This document shows positions 1 through 5,317 of a stretch of DNA of 5,317 nt, piece by piece. The stretch is from an uncultured Treponema sp. Its GTDB lineage: Bacteria; Spirochaetota; Spirochaetia; Treponematales; Treponemataceae. Each line of letters begins with the position of its first letter. Position 1 is the first letter of the stretch. The stretch covers positions 1-5,317 of the forward strand of contig NZ_CALHGC010000291.1 in the NCBI RefSeq assembly GCF_938029485.1, given 5' to 3'. The translations under genes were made by a program, and so were the position numbers. The notes under the pieces were generated by a model. The model searched no databases and was not told where the DNA came from. It saw only the letters and a list, made by a program, of their open reading frames with translations.

Positions 1-654
1 ATCCATATCGCCGTAGCGCGCGCTCGACATGAGATCGTGAATGGCGAAGACGCCGCCTTTTTTCAGCACGCGAAGCGTTTCCGAAAGCAGCTCCTGTTTA
101 TTTACACCGGTAATATTGTGATATACGTAATTGCTCGTAACCGCATCGAAACTTTCGTCCGGAAAATCGAGTTTTACCGCGTTGCCTTTTTCGAAGCGTA
201 CATTCAAAACGCCTTCGGCTTTTGCATTGTTTTCGCACAGCGCTTTGCTGAACGAGCGGTACTCCGCACCCCACGGATCGACGCCGAGCATCGTCCCCTG
301 CGGATTCCGCTTTGCACACGCAATCGTAAGCGCGCCGCTGCCGCAGCCGACATCGAGTCCCGTACCGCCTGAGGGCAGCGTCACATACTTCGCCGTCCCT
401 TCGATGATACCGCGTGCCATCTGCCGCTTGCCGTTATAATCGAATGCACGGTACCAGCGCAAAAACAATACCGCAGCGGCACCGAAGCCGATAAAAAAGA
501 GCGCAAACAGCACCGAAAGCACGGTCCTGAATGTTCCCGAAACGCCGACACCGGCAATTCCGAAAACGGCGAGCAAGATAAACGAAACGCATGTGCAGGC
601 GGTAAAAAGGACGAGCACTTCTTTCGGCACCCAGTTTTTATAATCGGGTTTCAT
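1..654 (-). CDS. Membrane-anchored class I SAM-dependent methyltransferase (3'-truncated by window edge)
   Basis: The frame is open from an ATG at 652-654 to the window edge, giving 218 residues with no stop, so the C-terminus is missing. Residues about 13-38 and 44-65 are two hydrophobic stretches that look like a transmembrane hairpin. A class I Rossmann methyltransferase domain follows. Motif I is LDVGCGSGAL (residues 100-109), the acidic end of strand 2 is in GVDPW (124-128), the later DESFDAV segment is at 166-172, and the LRVLKKGG turn is at 194-201, typical of Methyltransf_11/25-type enzymes. It should use S-adenosylmethionine to methylate a small molecule, lipid or protein, but the substrate cannot be read from the sequence. 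The domain would sit at the inner membrane, most likely facing the cytoplasm. The start is supported by GGAGGA four bases upstream and a promoter 22-50 bp further up. It is transcribed divergently from the protease operon, and nothing ties it to the protease functionally. The fold is very likely; the exact role is unknown. Confidence 0.9.
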   Translation of the reverse strand, partial: MKPDYKNWVPKEVLVLFTACTCVSFILLAVFGIAGVGVSGTFRTVLSVLFALFFIGFGAAAVLFLRWYRAFDYNGKRQMARGIIEGTAKYVTLPSGGTGLDVGCGSGALTIACAKRNPQGTMLGVDPWGAEYRSFSKALCENNAKAEGVLNVRFEKGNAVKLDFPDESFDAVTSNYVYHNITGVNKQELLSETLRVLKKGGVFAIHDLMSSARYGDMD

Positions 655-658
655 AGAT

Positions 659-664
659 TCCTCC
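659..664 (-). promoter_or_regulatory. Ribosome binding site of the methyltransferase gene
   Basis: On the minus strand this reads GGAGGA, a near-perfect Shine-Dalgarno sequence, four bases before the ATG at 652-654. It fixes the methyltransferase start, which would otherwise rest only on the open frame. Confidence 0.85.
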
Positions 665-682
665 GTGATTGTATTCGTAAAA

Positions 683-711
683 ACTATATCGATTTCTATT
701 GATAATTTCAA
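683..711 (-). promoter_or_regulatory. Sigma70-type promoter for the methyltransferase gene
   Basis: On the minus strand a -35 box TTGAAA (706-711) and a -10 box TATAGT (683-688) are separated by exactly 17 bp. Each differs from consensus at one position. Transcription would begin near 676, leaving a leader of about 20 nt that contains the GGAGGA ribosome binding site. The -35 box overlaps a small inverted repeat, ATTGA-5-TCAAT (698-712), a possible repressor site. This is a pattern-based prediction; no other pair on this strand between 655 and 800 is as good. Confidence 0.7.
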
Positions 712-782
712 TCAGTTAGACAAAACTAATTTTTTTAACCCGTATCCGATTCTCCATATAACCGCCGTACGCTGTCAAAATC

Positions 783-800
783 TTTGCAATACGTTGTAAA
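783..800. repeat. Imperfect inverted repeat upstream of the prcA promoter (possible operator)
   Basis: TTTGCAA (783-789) and TTGTAAA (794-800) form an imperfect inverted repeat (six of seven positions) around TACG. Its right end lies 14 bp upstream of the -35 box of the prcA promoter, where an activator could bind. No regulator gene is adjacent and AT-rich intergenic DNA often contains such repeats by chance, so the regulatory reading is only a suggestion. Confidence 0.25.
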
Positions 801-814
801 ACGAATATCGTATC

Positions 815-843
815 TTGACCTCATATACCGACTTCAGTACAAT
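815..843 (+). promoter_or_regulatory. Sigma70-type promoter for the prcA-prtP operon
   Basis: A -35 box TTGACC (815-820) and a -10 box TACAAT (838-843) are separated by exactly 17 bp, and each differs from consensus at a single base. Transcription would start near 850, giving a leader of about 60 nt before the ATG at 912. The terminator after prtP and the short gap between the two genes suggest that this one promoter serves both. It is a strong prediction from sequence alone. Confidence 0.75.
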
Positions 844-867
844 ACGCCCTATATCGAAGAAGTTACC

Positions 868-894
868 GTTAGCTAACTATATATTTAAATAGTT
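868..894 (+). promoter_or_regulatory. Leader palindromes between the prcA promoter and its ribosome binding site
   Basis: The predicted 5' leader holds a perfect 10-bp palindrome, GTTAGCTAAC (868-877). Overlapping it is an AT-rich inverted repeat, AACTAT (875-880) and ATAGTT (889-894), with an 8-nt loop. A run of seven T (893-899) overlaps the end of the second arm, immediately before the ribosome binding site. The hairpin-plus-T layout loosely resembles an attenuator, but the stem is six mostly A-T pairs and would be weak. The palindrome could equally be a protein-binding site. The symmetry is certain and the function is not. Confidence 0.3.
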
Positions 895-901
895 TTTTTA
901 T

Positions 902-906
902 GGGAG
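902..906 (+). promoter_or_regulatory. Ribosome binding site that decides the prcA start
   Basis: GGGAG lies five bases before the ATG at 912-914. An in-frame ATG at 900-902 overlaps this site, has only A/T-rich sequence upstream and would add four residues. The 912 start is therefore preferred, and it gives a normal positively charged lipoprotein signal peptide. Confidence 0.75.
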
Positions 907-911
907 AAATT

Positions 912-2786
912 ATGAATAATCGTCTATTTAAGATATACGTCCTGCCGTGTTTATTATGCTTGTTCGTATGTTTTTTTACATCGTGCCCGAACGGAGCCGG
1001 AGGTACTTTCGGCGGTACGCTCGTTACCGTTACTGTTCTGGATTCCGTAGGCGGCACTCCCGTCAGGGAAAGTTCAACCCTCGCCGCATATAAGGCGGGT
1101 ACGACGATTTTGGAATACACATCGGTTCCGGTTGTCGGCGGTACCGCACGGCTGTACCTGTTGAAAGACCAATGCTATGATTTGCGCTTAAGCGGTATAA
1201 AAGACAAACTCGCCGCATCGGTCATTGAAAATTATTGGGTTAAATCCGATAGGCAAACCGTTACGATGATCCAGCGGGTACCGCAGCAAGGCGCACTGAC
1301 GGAAGCTCCGAGCGTACAGTCCGTTACATTGAATGGAATACCGTTTGAAGACAGCGGCATATGGTCAGGAGGGGGCGATGCACCAATGCGGTTGGAAATC
1401 GTTTTCCACTGCCCGTCACGCGCAATTGTTGCCAACGCGAGCGGAAATTTCGGATGTGCCGTTGCGGCCGGCTCATCCCCGTCTTCACGCAACAACATCG
1501 CTTCCGTTTCGCCCGACTGCGTAAAAGCGGCCGACGGCAGCTGGACGTGTACCGCCCGCTTCAATTTCAACAAAATTTCATTTCCGAATAAAATAGACGA
1601 CTTTATCATTACCGCTTACGATGCTGCGGGAAACCGCGTAGAACGCCATATCAATTCCGTCGAATTTAAAGAACGCCGTCCGGCAATTAAAGATATAAGC
1701 GGAGCTTCTGTTAAAGACTTTCGGGTTGAAATGCACCGCTTTCCGCATTCGTTAAAGCTTTTCAGCCTGCCGGAACAATCGGCAATAAGGCCTTTCGGTA
1801 TCGGCACGCACAACGGCGAAAGCAATACCTACGAAGTGCTGCTGTACTTTAGGGTAAAAGATCGCGGGGCGGAAGATTTACCCATCCGCGGCTTTGATAT
1901 TTACCGAAGGGTTCAGGGACAAACGGAATGGACGCGCGTAGGGCAAAGACAATATGCTGCAGACTACGCCGGCGAAAACAATACGAATTGGCCGGCATAT
2001 AAAGGGATTCATCTCGGCTACGACACGGACACTTCGCTTACAGAAAACGTAACCTACGAATATAAAGTTGCCCCTTTTACCGACGGTACACATCATCTCG
2101 ATTCCCCGACGGCAACCGCGCGTCTGTTACCGGCGAATACTATCGAACTGCAAAGCCCTGCCGACAACGGCTTTGTAAAAAAATCGGAACTCAACAATTT
2201 GAGTTTTTCGTTCCGCTTGACGAATGCCGCCATTTGGGACCAAAAGCTTGCCGACGCTTTTTCGTTCGGACTGTTCATTACCGAAAAAACTTCAGACCAA
2301 AAAATCATCTTTGCAGGAAAGGCGACTTTTTATCTTAAAAAAGGCAAAGGTGAAAGACTCGGTTTGCAGTATGCCATGTCGGGAAATCCGCAAGAACATT
2401 CTTTTAAGGAATTGCAAGCGAGAGGCGTTATTGCTTCGAACTTTACGGAAGACGATTTTATTTTGTACAAGAACGGTGTTATAACGATTAAACCGGCATA
2501 TCTTTTCCATACAATGAAGGGCTTCAATCACCCGCAGTGCAAAGACGAAACGTTTCAAACGGGCATTACCTACGCGTGGGACATCTTCGACTGGGGAAAA
2601 GAGCTCAAAAAAACATACGACGACGAACCTGCGGCATTTTCCGCCGCATGGAAAAGCAAAGACGTGGACGGCAACGAAATAGGCACGGACATTGAACCGC
2701 TCAGTTCGAGCGAAAGTTTTGCAAACGCCATCCGCTATGCAAGCAGTTTGAACGGGCAGTATTTCTTTAAAGTAACCGATGAATGA
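912..2786 (+). CDS. prcA: PrcA-like surface lipoprotein, dentilisin complex partner
   Basis: This 624-residue protein begins with a lipoprotein signal peptide: R4 and K7, a hydrophobic core to about residue 22, and a lipobox FTSC with acylated Cys25, a loose spirochaetal form. A Gly-rich linker is followed by a carboxypeptidase-regulatory-like beta domain (about 37-120), an Ig-like domain (about 132-255) with four cysteines (167, 182, 203, 213) and a DAAGN turn, a linker (about 256-300), a fibronectin type III-like domain (about 304-408, with FDIYRR and YEYKVAPF strands) and an unassigned C-terminal region (409-624). No enzymatic motif is visible. In T. denticola, PrcA is required for active PrtP and is cut by it into PrcA1 and PrcA2, which stay in the outer-membrane complex. 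That role is inferred here from architecture, gene order and the subtilase gene 10 bp downstream. The cut could fall in the linker before the FN3 domain, but no site can be read. The start was set by GGGAG at 902-906. Identity as prcA rests on family resemblance and context, not on an alignment. Confidence 0.8.
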   Translation: MNNRLFKIYVLPCLLCLFVCFFTSCPNGAGGTFGGTLVTVTVLDSVGGTPVRESSTLAAYKAGTTILEYTSVPVVGGTARLYLLKDQCYDLRLSGIKDKLAASVIENYWVKSDRQTVTMIQRVPQQGALTEAPSVQSVTLNGIPFEDSGIWSGGGDAPMRLEIVFHCPSRAIVANASGNFGCAVAAGSSPSSRNNIASVSPDCVKAADGSWTCTARFNFNKISFPNKIDDFIITAYDAAGNRVERHINSVEFKERRPAIKDISGASVKDFRVEMHRFPHSLKLFSLPEQSAIRPFGIGTHNGESNTYEVLLYFRVKDRGAEDLPIRGFDIYRRVQGQTEWTRVGQRQYAADYAGENNTNWPAYKGIHLGYDTDTSLTENVTYEYKVAPFTDGTHHLDSPTATARLLPANTIELQSPADNGFVKKSELNNLSFSFRLTNAAIWDQKLADAFSFGLFITEKTSDQKIIFAGKATFYLKKGKGERLGLQYAMSGNPQEHSFKELQARGVIASNFTEDDFILYKNGVITIKPAYLFHTMKGFNHPQCKDETFQTGITYAWDIFDWGKELKKTYDDEPAAFSAAWKSKDVDGNEIGTDIEPLSSSESFANAIRYASSLNGQYFFKVTDE

Positions 2787-2790
2787 GAGG
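2786..2790 (+). promoter_or_regulatory. Ribosome binding site that decides the prtP start
   Basis: AGAGG lies six bases before the ATG at 2797-2799 and begins on the last base of the prcA stop codon, so ribosomes ending prcA would terminate on top of it and translational coupling is likely. An in-frame ATG at 2779-2781 overlaps the prcA stop (ATGAATGA) but lacks a comparable purine-rich site; it would add six residues before the signal peptide. Confidence 0.65.
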
Positions 2791-2796
2791 CACAAT

Positions 2797-4701
2797 ATGC
2801 AGATAAAAAATACAATACACCAAAAACGCGCCTTAAAAACGGCCGTACCGATACTTGCAGCGGCGGCTTTTGCCGCAGTGCTTGCAGGCTGTCCTACAGG
2901 CTTTGTTCAAACGGGCAGCGGCGGAACGGCCGGCGCTTTTTCCGGCGGCGGAGCTCATTCGTTCGGAGCCGAATGGGTCGCAGAGCAGCAGGAAGGCCGC
3001 GGCAAAGACGAAACGGTAAGCGAAGGCTATTCGATCGTTAAAGCTGCCGATTTCGTAACGGCGGATGTCTTTACGGCGCTGAACACCGCAGCCGAATCCC
3101 GCCAGGATTTACATGACGGCTACGTATACTTTTTGGTAAAATCCCATGGCGATGCCGCGCAATTCCGCGCCGCAGTACGAAAACTGAACGGCATTTTGTA
3201 TGCGCAGCCGGACTACCGATATGACGCACCGAAGGCAATACAAAGAGATGAAAAGCCGCCGTACCGCACACCGAAAGTGCGCACTTCCGTTCATCCCGGC
3301 GCGTTAAAACCGTTCGGCACGGGTGACGGTAACGTAAACGAAGATCCGAAAGCAGACCTTGCGGATTGGGGCTTAACCGCAGCCCATGCGCTTGAAGCAT
3401 TTAAAGCATACGATGCAAGCGATGCGGTACATCCGGTGCTTACCGCCATTGTAGACAGCGGTGTAAACAGTCTGCACGAAGATTTTTATGACAAAGGCGG
3501 ATCCATCATCCTGTATGCAAAATCGTCGCTGAAAAGAGGAAGCGACGTGATATGTGATCCGCTCGAGTCCGTTCCGATAAGCGACAACTGGGACGACGTG
3601 GGACACGGTTCGCACTGCGCGGGAACGATTGCGGCAGTCGGAAACAACGGCAAGGGTATTTGCGGCGTTTCTCATGCGAATACGAAACTTATCGCATACC
3701 GCGGGTTGAGCAGGACAGGGGGTTCTTCATATTCGGTGTATTCGTGCCTCGGCGACCTTGCCGAAATCATTACCGAACTGCGAAAAGAACCTGCATCGCG
3801 CAACAAATCGGTCTTCACAGGACTGCCGGCCGACATAAAAACTTACCCGAAGCTGACACAAAAAACCGTACCCGTCAACATATCTTTAGGCGGCTATTCG
3901 ATACACCCGTACGAAGTGGAAATGATGAATAAGGCGCTCGCCGCGGGTATTTTACCGGTTATCGCAATGGCAAACGACGGCAAAACGGTCGCATCGTACC
4001 CGGCCGCGCTTCAAGGCGTACTGGCCGTAGGTGCGACATCTATGGACGATACGAAAGCTCCGTTCAGTAACGGCGGTTCATGGATAAGCGTGTGCGCTCC
4101 CGGAGAAAGCATTTACAGCTGTTATAACAACGGTACGGACTGGTCGAACACCTTATCTCCGACGCTGCGCGAAAGTTATACGTGGATGAGCGGAACCTCT
4201 ATGGCAACGCCCTTTGTCACCGGAACGATCACATACCTTTTATCAATGAATCCGGACATGAGCCCGTACCAAATCAAAACGCTTTTGGAAAATACCGCCG
4301 ACAAAATAGATAGGGGCTCTCCGTACGGCAGATACGATGCGCGCGGTTTTTCGAAGTGGTACGGCTACGGCAGGGTAAACGTTCTGAAAGCCGCTCAAGC
4401 GATTAAAAACGGTTCCGTTCCCGCTCAAGGTCAAACATATTCGGAAAAAGCGGTAATCATAACCGTAAAAAAAGGCGGCGCCGTGCAGAAAAATAAAACA
4501 GTGTGGTTATACGAAAAACAAAGCGGCTTATGCGCTGCAGCCGGCATGACCGATGAAAAGAACGGGACGATACGGTTTTACGGATTAAAAACGGGTACCG
4601 AATATGAAGTCGGCATAAACGATAACGGCACCTATAAAACAAAACCGATTACCGCACCGGCCGACTCCGACATATATATCGACTTTGAGCTGAACAAGTA
4701 A
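2797..4701 (+). CDS. prtP: PrtP/dentilisin-like subtilisin-family serine protease lipoprotein
   Basis: This 634-residue S8 subtilase starts with a lipoprotein signal peptide and lipobox LAGC (acylated Cys32), then a Gly/Ser-rich tether. A pro-region (about 55-142) ends in ILYAQPDYRY, as in I9-type inhibitory propeptides. After a Pro/basic linker (143-185), the catalytic domain (about 189-545) opens with DWGL and carries the full active site: Asp220 in AIVDSG, His270 in GHGSHCAGT, substrate-binding SLGG (363-366), oxyanion Asn393 in AMANDG and Ser468 in SGTSMATP. The C-terminal region (about 547-634) looks like a small Ig/CNA-B-type beta domain. Lipid-anchored subtilases encoded after a prcA gene are a treponemal family. 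T. denticola PrtP (dentilisin) is a surface chymotrypsin-like protease that degrades host proteins and processes PrcA; the same location and partner are inferred here. Two insertions stand out, one between Asp and His (about 229-265) and one before SLGG (about 324-357). A thiol, Cys274, sits four residues after His270, as in proteinase K. Whether it cleaves after Phe, or belongs to the second treponemal paralog family of unknown specificity, cannot be told. The start was chosen from AGAGG at 2786-2790. Confidence 0.9.
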   Translation: MQIKNTIHQKRALKTAVPILAAAAFAAVLAGCPTGFVQTGSGGTAGAFSGGGAHSFGAEWVAEQQEGRGKDETVSEGYSIVKAADFVTADVFTALNTAAESRQDLHDGYVYFLVKSHGDAAQFRAAVRKLNGILYAQPDYRYDAPKAIQRDEKPPYRTPKVRTSVHPGALKPFGTGDGNVNEDPKADLADWGLTAAHALEAFKAYDASDAVHPVLTAIVDSGVNSLHEDFYDKGGSIILYAKSSLKRGSDVICDPLESVPISDNWDDVGHGSHCAGTIAAVGNNGKGICGVSHANTKLIAYRGLSRTGGSSYSVYSCLGDLAEIITELRKEPASRNKSVFTGLPADIKTYPKLTQKTVPVNISLGGYSIHPYEVEMMNKALAAGILPVIAMANDGKTVASYPAALQGVLAVGATSMDDTKAPFSNGGSWISVCAPGESIYSCYNNGTDWSNTLSPTLRESYTWMSGTSMATPFVTGTITYLLSMNPDMSPYQIKTLLENTADKIDRGSPYGRYDARGFSKWYGYGRVNVLKAAQAIKNGSVPAQGQTYSEKAVIITVKKGGAVQKNKTVWLYEKQSGLCAAAGMTDEKNGTIRFYGLKTGTEYEVGINDNGTYKTKPITAPADSDIYIDFELNK

Positions 4702-4733
4702 TCCGTCAGTGATCAAAGACATTTTCCCCGACT

Positions 4734-4765
4734 AAAAAGCCGCCTCGCAAAAGGCGGCTTTTTTT
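4734..4765. terminator. Bidirectional rho-independent terminator between convergent genes
   Basis: AAAAAGCCGCCT (4734-4745) pairs perfectly with AGGCGGCTTTTT (4752-4763) around the 6-nt loop CGCAAA. The GC-rich core AGCCGCCT/AGGCGGCT is followed by T tracts in both directions: seven T on the plus strand (4759-4765) and five on the minus strand. It lies 33 bp after the prtP stop and about 40 bp beyond the stop of the convergent minus-strand gene, so it should end both transcripts. Confidence 0.92.
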
Positions 4766-4784
4766 GAGCGGTCGTTTTTTTTCT

Positions 4785-4804
4785 CGACAGCCCGTCGTTT
4801 TTTT
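4785..4804 (+). terminator. Possible weak back-up terminator
   Basis: CGAC (4785-4788) and GTCG (4794-4797) can form a 4-bp stem with a 5-nt loop, followed by seven T (4798-4804). It sits about 20 bp past the main terminator. The string GTCG followed by a T run also occurs at 4771-4782, so the region is a pair of short T-rich direct repeats. The stem is too short to be confident of termination. Confidence 0.25.
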
Positions 4805-4806
4805 CC

Positions 4807-5317
4807 TTATTTTTTTTCGCCTTTTTGCATAACCGCAACCAATGATTTATGATTCTCCGGCAGCAAGGGAATCATCTCTCGTATATCAGCCATATCGTAT
4901 ACGACGATATAACTGATATACAATTTTCCGCCTTTTTTATAAATGGAGCCTTTTTCAAGGGCGGTATTTGTACTAATTTTGCTTCCTTTTGTGATTGGCT
5001 CAGTCGGTGCATGCATACGCAAATCACCGCCGGTCCCGCTGAAAAAATACGCTTTTCCGTCCGCAGCGGGAACAAGCGTGATTTCTTTAAATGTATAGCT
5101 AAAATCCATGTTATGCATAAGCGCGTGATACGGAGTTTTCTCTCGGGTTATAAACGTAATTGTCGGAGGAGTTGCCGACGATTTTTGGATCCTGATTTTT
5201 TCAGGTACGGCATTCGGAAATTTTATACCGTTCATTACCGGTATAACGGCTCCGTCATAGTCGCCTAAAATATCGGCTTCGGTTACAGGTTCCCGTTCGG
5301 CGGCGGGCGGAAGCGGC
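4807..5317 (-). CDS. Unrecognised protein, C-terminal part only (5'-truncated by window edge)
   Basis: Reading on the minus strand, the frame enters from the right edge and runs to TAA at 4807-4809, giving about 169 visible residues. It begins with a Pro/Ala/Glu-rich stretch (PLPPAAEREP), followed by an ILGDYDGAVIPV segment and then an apparently beta-rich domain with many alternating hydrophobic strands, for example AYFFSGTGGDLRM and KLYISYIVVYD, ending in a lysine-rich tail (KGEKK). No cysteine, transmembrane segment or catalytic motif is visible in this part. The Met at 5233-5235 is unlikely to be the start: it has no ribosome binding site and the protein-like frame continues 27 codons beyond it. 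A Pro-rich linker before a compact beta domain is common in spirochaetal envelope lipoproteins, so an exported protein is plausible, but the N-terminus lies outside the window. It is convergent with prtP and shares its terminator. I cannot assign a family or function. Confidence 0.75.
   Translation of the reverse strand, partial: PLPPAAEREPVTEADILGDYDGAVIPVMNGIKFPNAVPEKIRIQKSSATPPTITFITREKTPYHALMHNMDFSYTFKEITLVPAADGKAYFFSGTGGDLRMHAPTEPITKGSKISTNTALEKGSIYKKGGKLYISYIVVYDMADIREMIPLLPENHKSLVAVMQKGEKK

Noticed and set aside
37..439. Two plus-strand open frames of about 100 codons
   Set aside because: Both are antisense to the methyltransferase, whose motifs and ribosome binding site clearly support the minus strand.
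773..778. Perfect -35 hexamer TTGACA on the minus strand
   Set aside because: No acceptable -10 box lies 15-19 bp downstream; the pair at 683-711 is better placed and better matched.
784..811. Alternative plus-strand promoter upstream of prcA
   Set aside because: TTGCAA with a poor TATCGT -10 box is clearly weaker than the TTGACC-17-TACAAT pair at 815-843.
1232..1609. Open frame of 125 codons on the minus strand within prcA
   Set aside because: It is antisense to the Ig-like domain of prcA, with no motif and no visible promoter or terminator of its own.
2292..2795. Open frame of 167 codons on the minus strand, antisense to the end of prcA
   Set aside because: It lies wholly opposite a well-supported lipoprotein gene, has no recognisable domain, and its composition is that of a complementary-strand shadow.
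5233..5235. Met codon as the start of the right-hand minus-strand gene
   Set aside because: No ribosome binding site precedes it, and the frame continues upstream with protein-like sequence, including a GDYDG segment and a Pro-rich linker.
4849..5268. Plus-strand open frame of 139 codons overlapping the right-hand gene
   Set aside because: The minus-strand frame is open to the window edge, ends just before a shared terminator and shows sensible beta-strand patterning. The plus-strand frame is rich in Cys, Arg and His without structure and has no convincing ribosome binding site.
1..5317. CRISPR arrays, tRNA or rRNA genes, insertion sequences, attachment sites
   Set aside because: I looked for regularly spaced repeats, cloverleaf patterns, transposase motifs and terminal inverted repeats and saw none; the window is filled by four protein genes and short intergenic regions.

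Overview
The window looks like chromosomal DNA from a spirochaete of the genus Treponema, probably an oral or other host-associated species. The main evidence is a pair of lipoprotein genes in the order and with the architecture of prcA-prtP, the operon for the surface protease dentilisin. To my knowledge that two-gene arrangement is characteristic of treponemes. Moderate G+C (mid-to-high 40s %, judged by eye) and loose lipoboxes fit this. The species cannot be fixed from the sequence alone.

Layout. Positions 1-654 (minus strand) hold the N-terminal 218 codons of a membrane-anchored class I SAM-dependent methyltransferase, cut off by the window edge. Positions 655-911 are a divergent intergenic region with one good sigma70-type promoter facing each way (TTGAAA-17-TATAGT to the left, TTGACC-17-TACAAT to the right) and several short inverted repeats. 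Positions 912-2786 (plus) encode a PrcA-like lipoprotein of 624 residues. Positions 2797-4701 (plus) encode a PrtP/dentilisin-like subtilase lipoprotein of 634 residues with an intact Asp-His-Asn-Ser active site. A strong bidirectional terminator at 4734-4765 separates this operon from a convergent minus-strand gene (4807 to the window end). Only the C-terminal part of that gene is present, and I do not recognise it.

How the genes work together. In T. denticola, PrcA is needed for active PrtP and is processed by it into two pieces that stay in the surface complex. The same relationship is inferred here from gene order, the 10-bp gap between the genes and the matching lipidation signals. The small third gene of T. 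denticola, prcB, is not present directly upstream of prcA. Its place is taken by the promoter region and the divergent methyltransferase. This fits the two-gene operons I recall being described in several other oral treponemes, where two paralogous subtilisin families exist, one of unknown substrate specificity. The methyltransferase and the right-hand gene have no evident functional link to the protease.

I did not find a wholly new system. The points most worth a second look are the prcB-less protease operon and its paralog family, a proteinase K-like cysteine beside the catalytic histidine, the operator-like repeats around the divergent promoters, and the unassigned right-hand protein.
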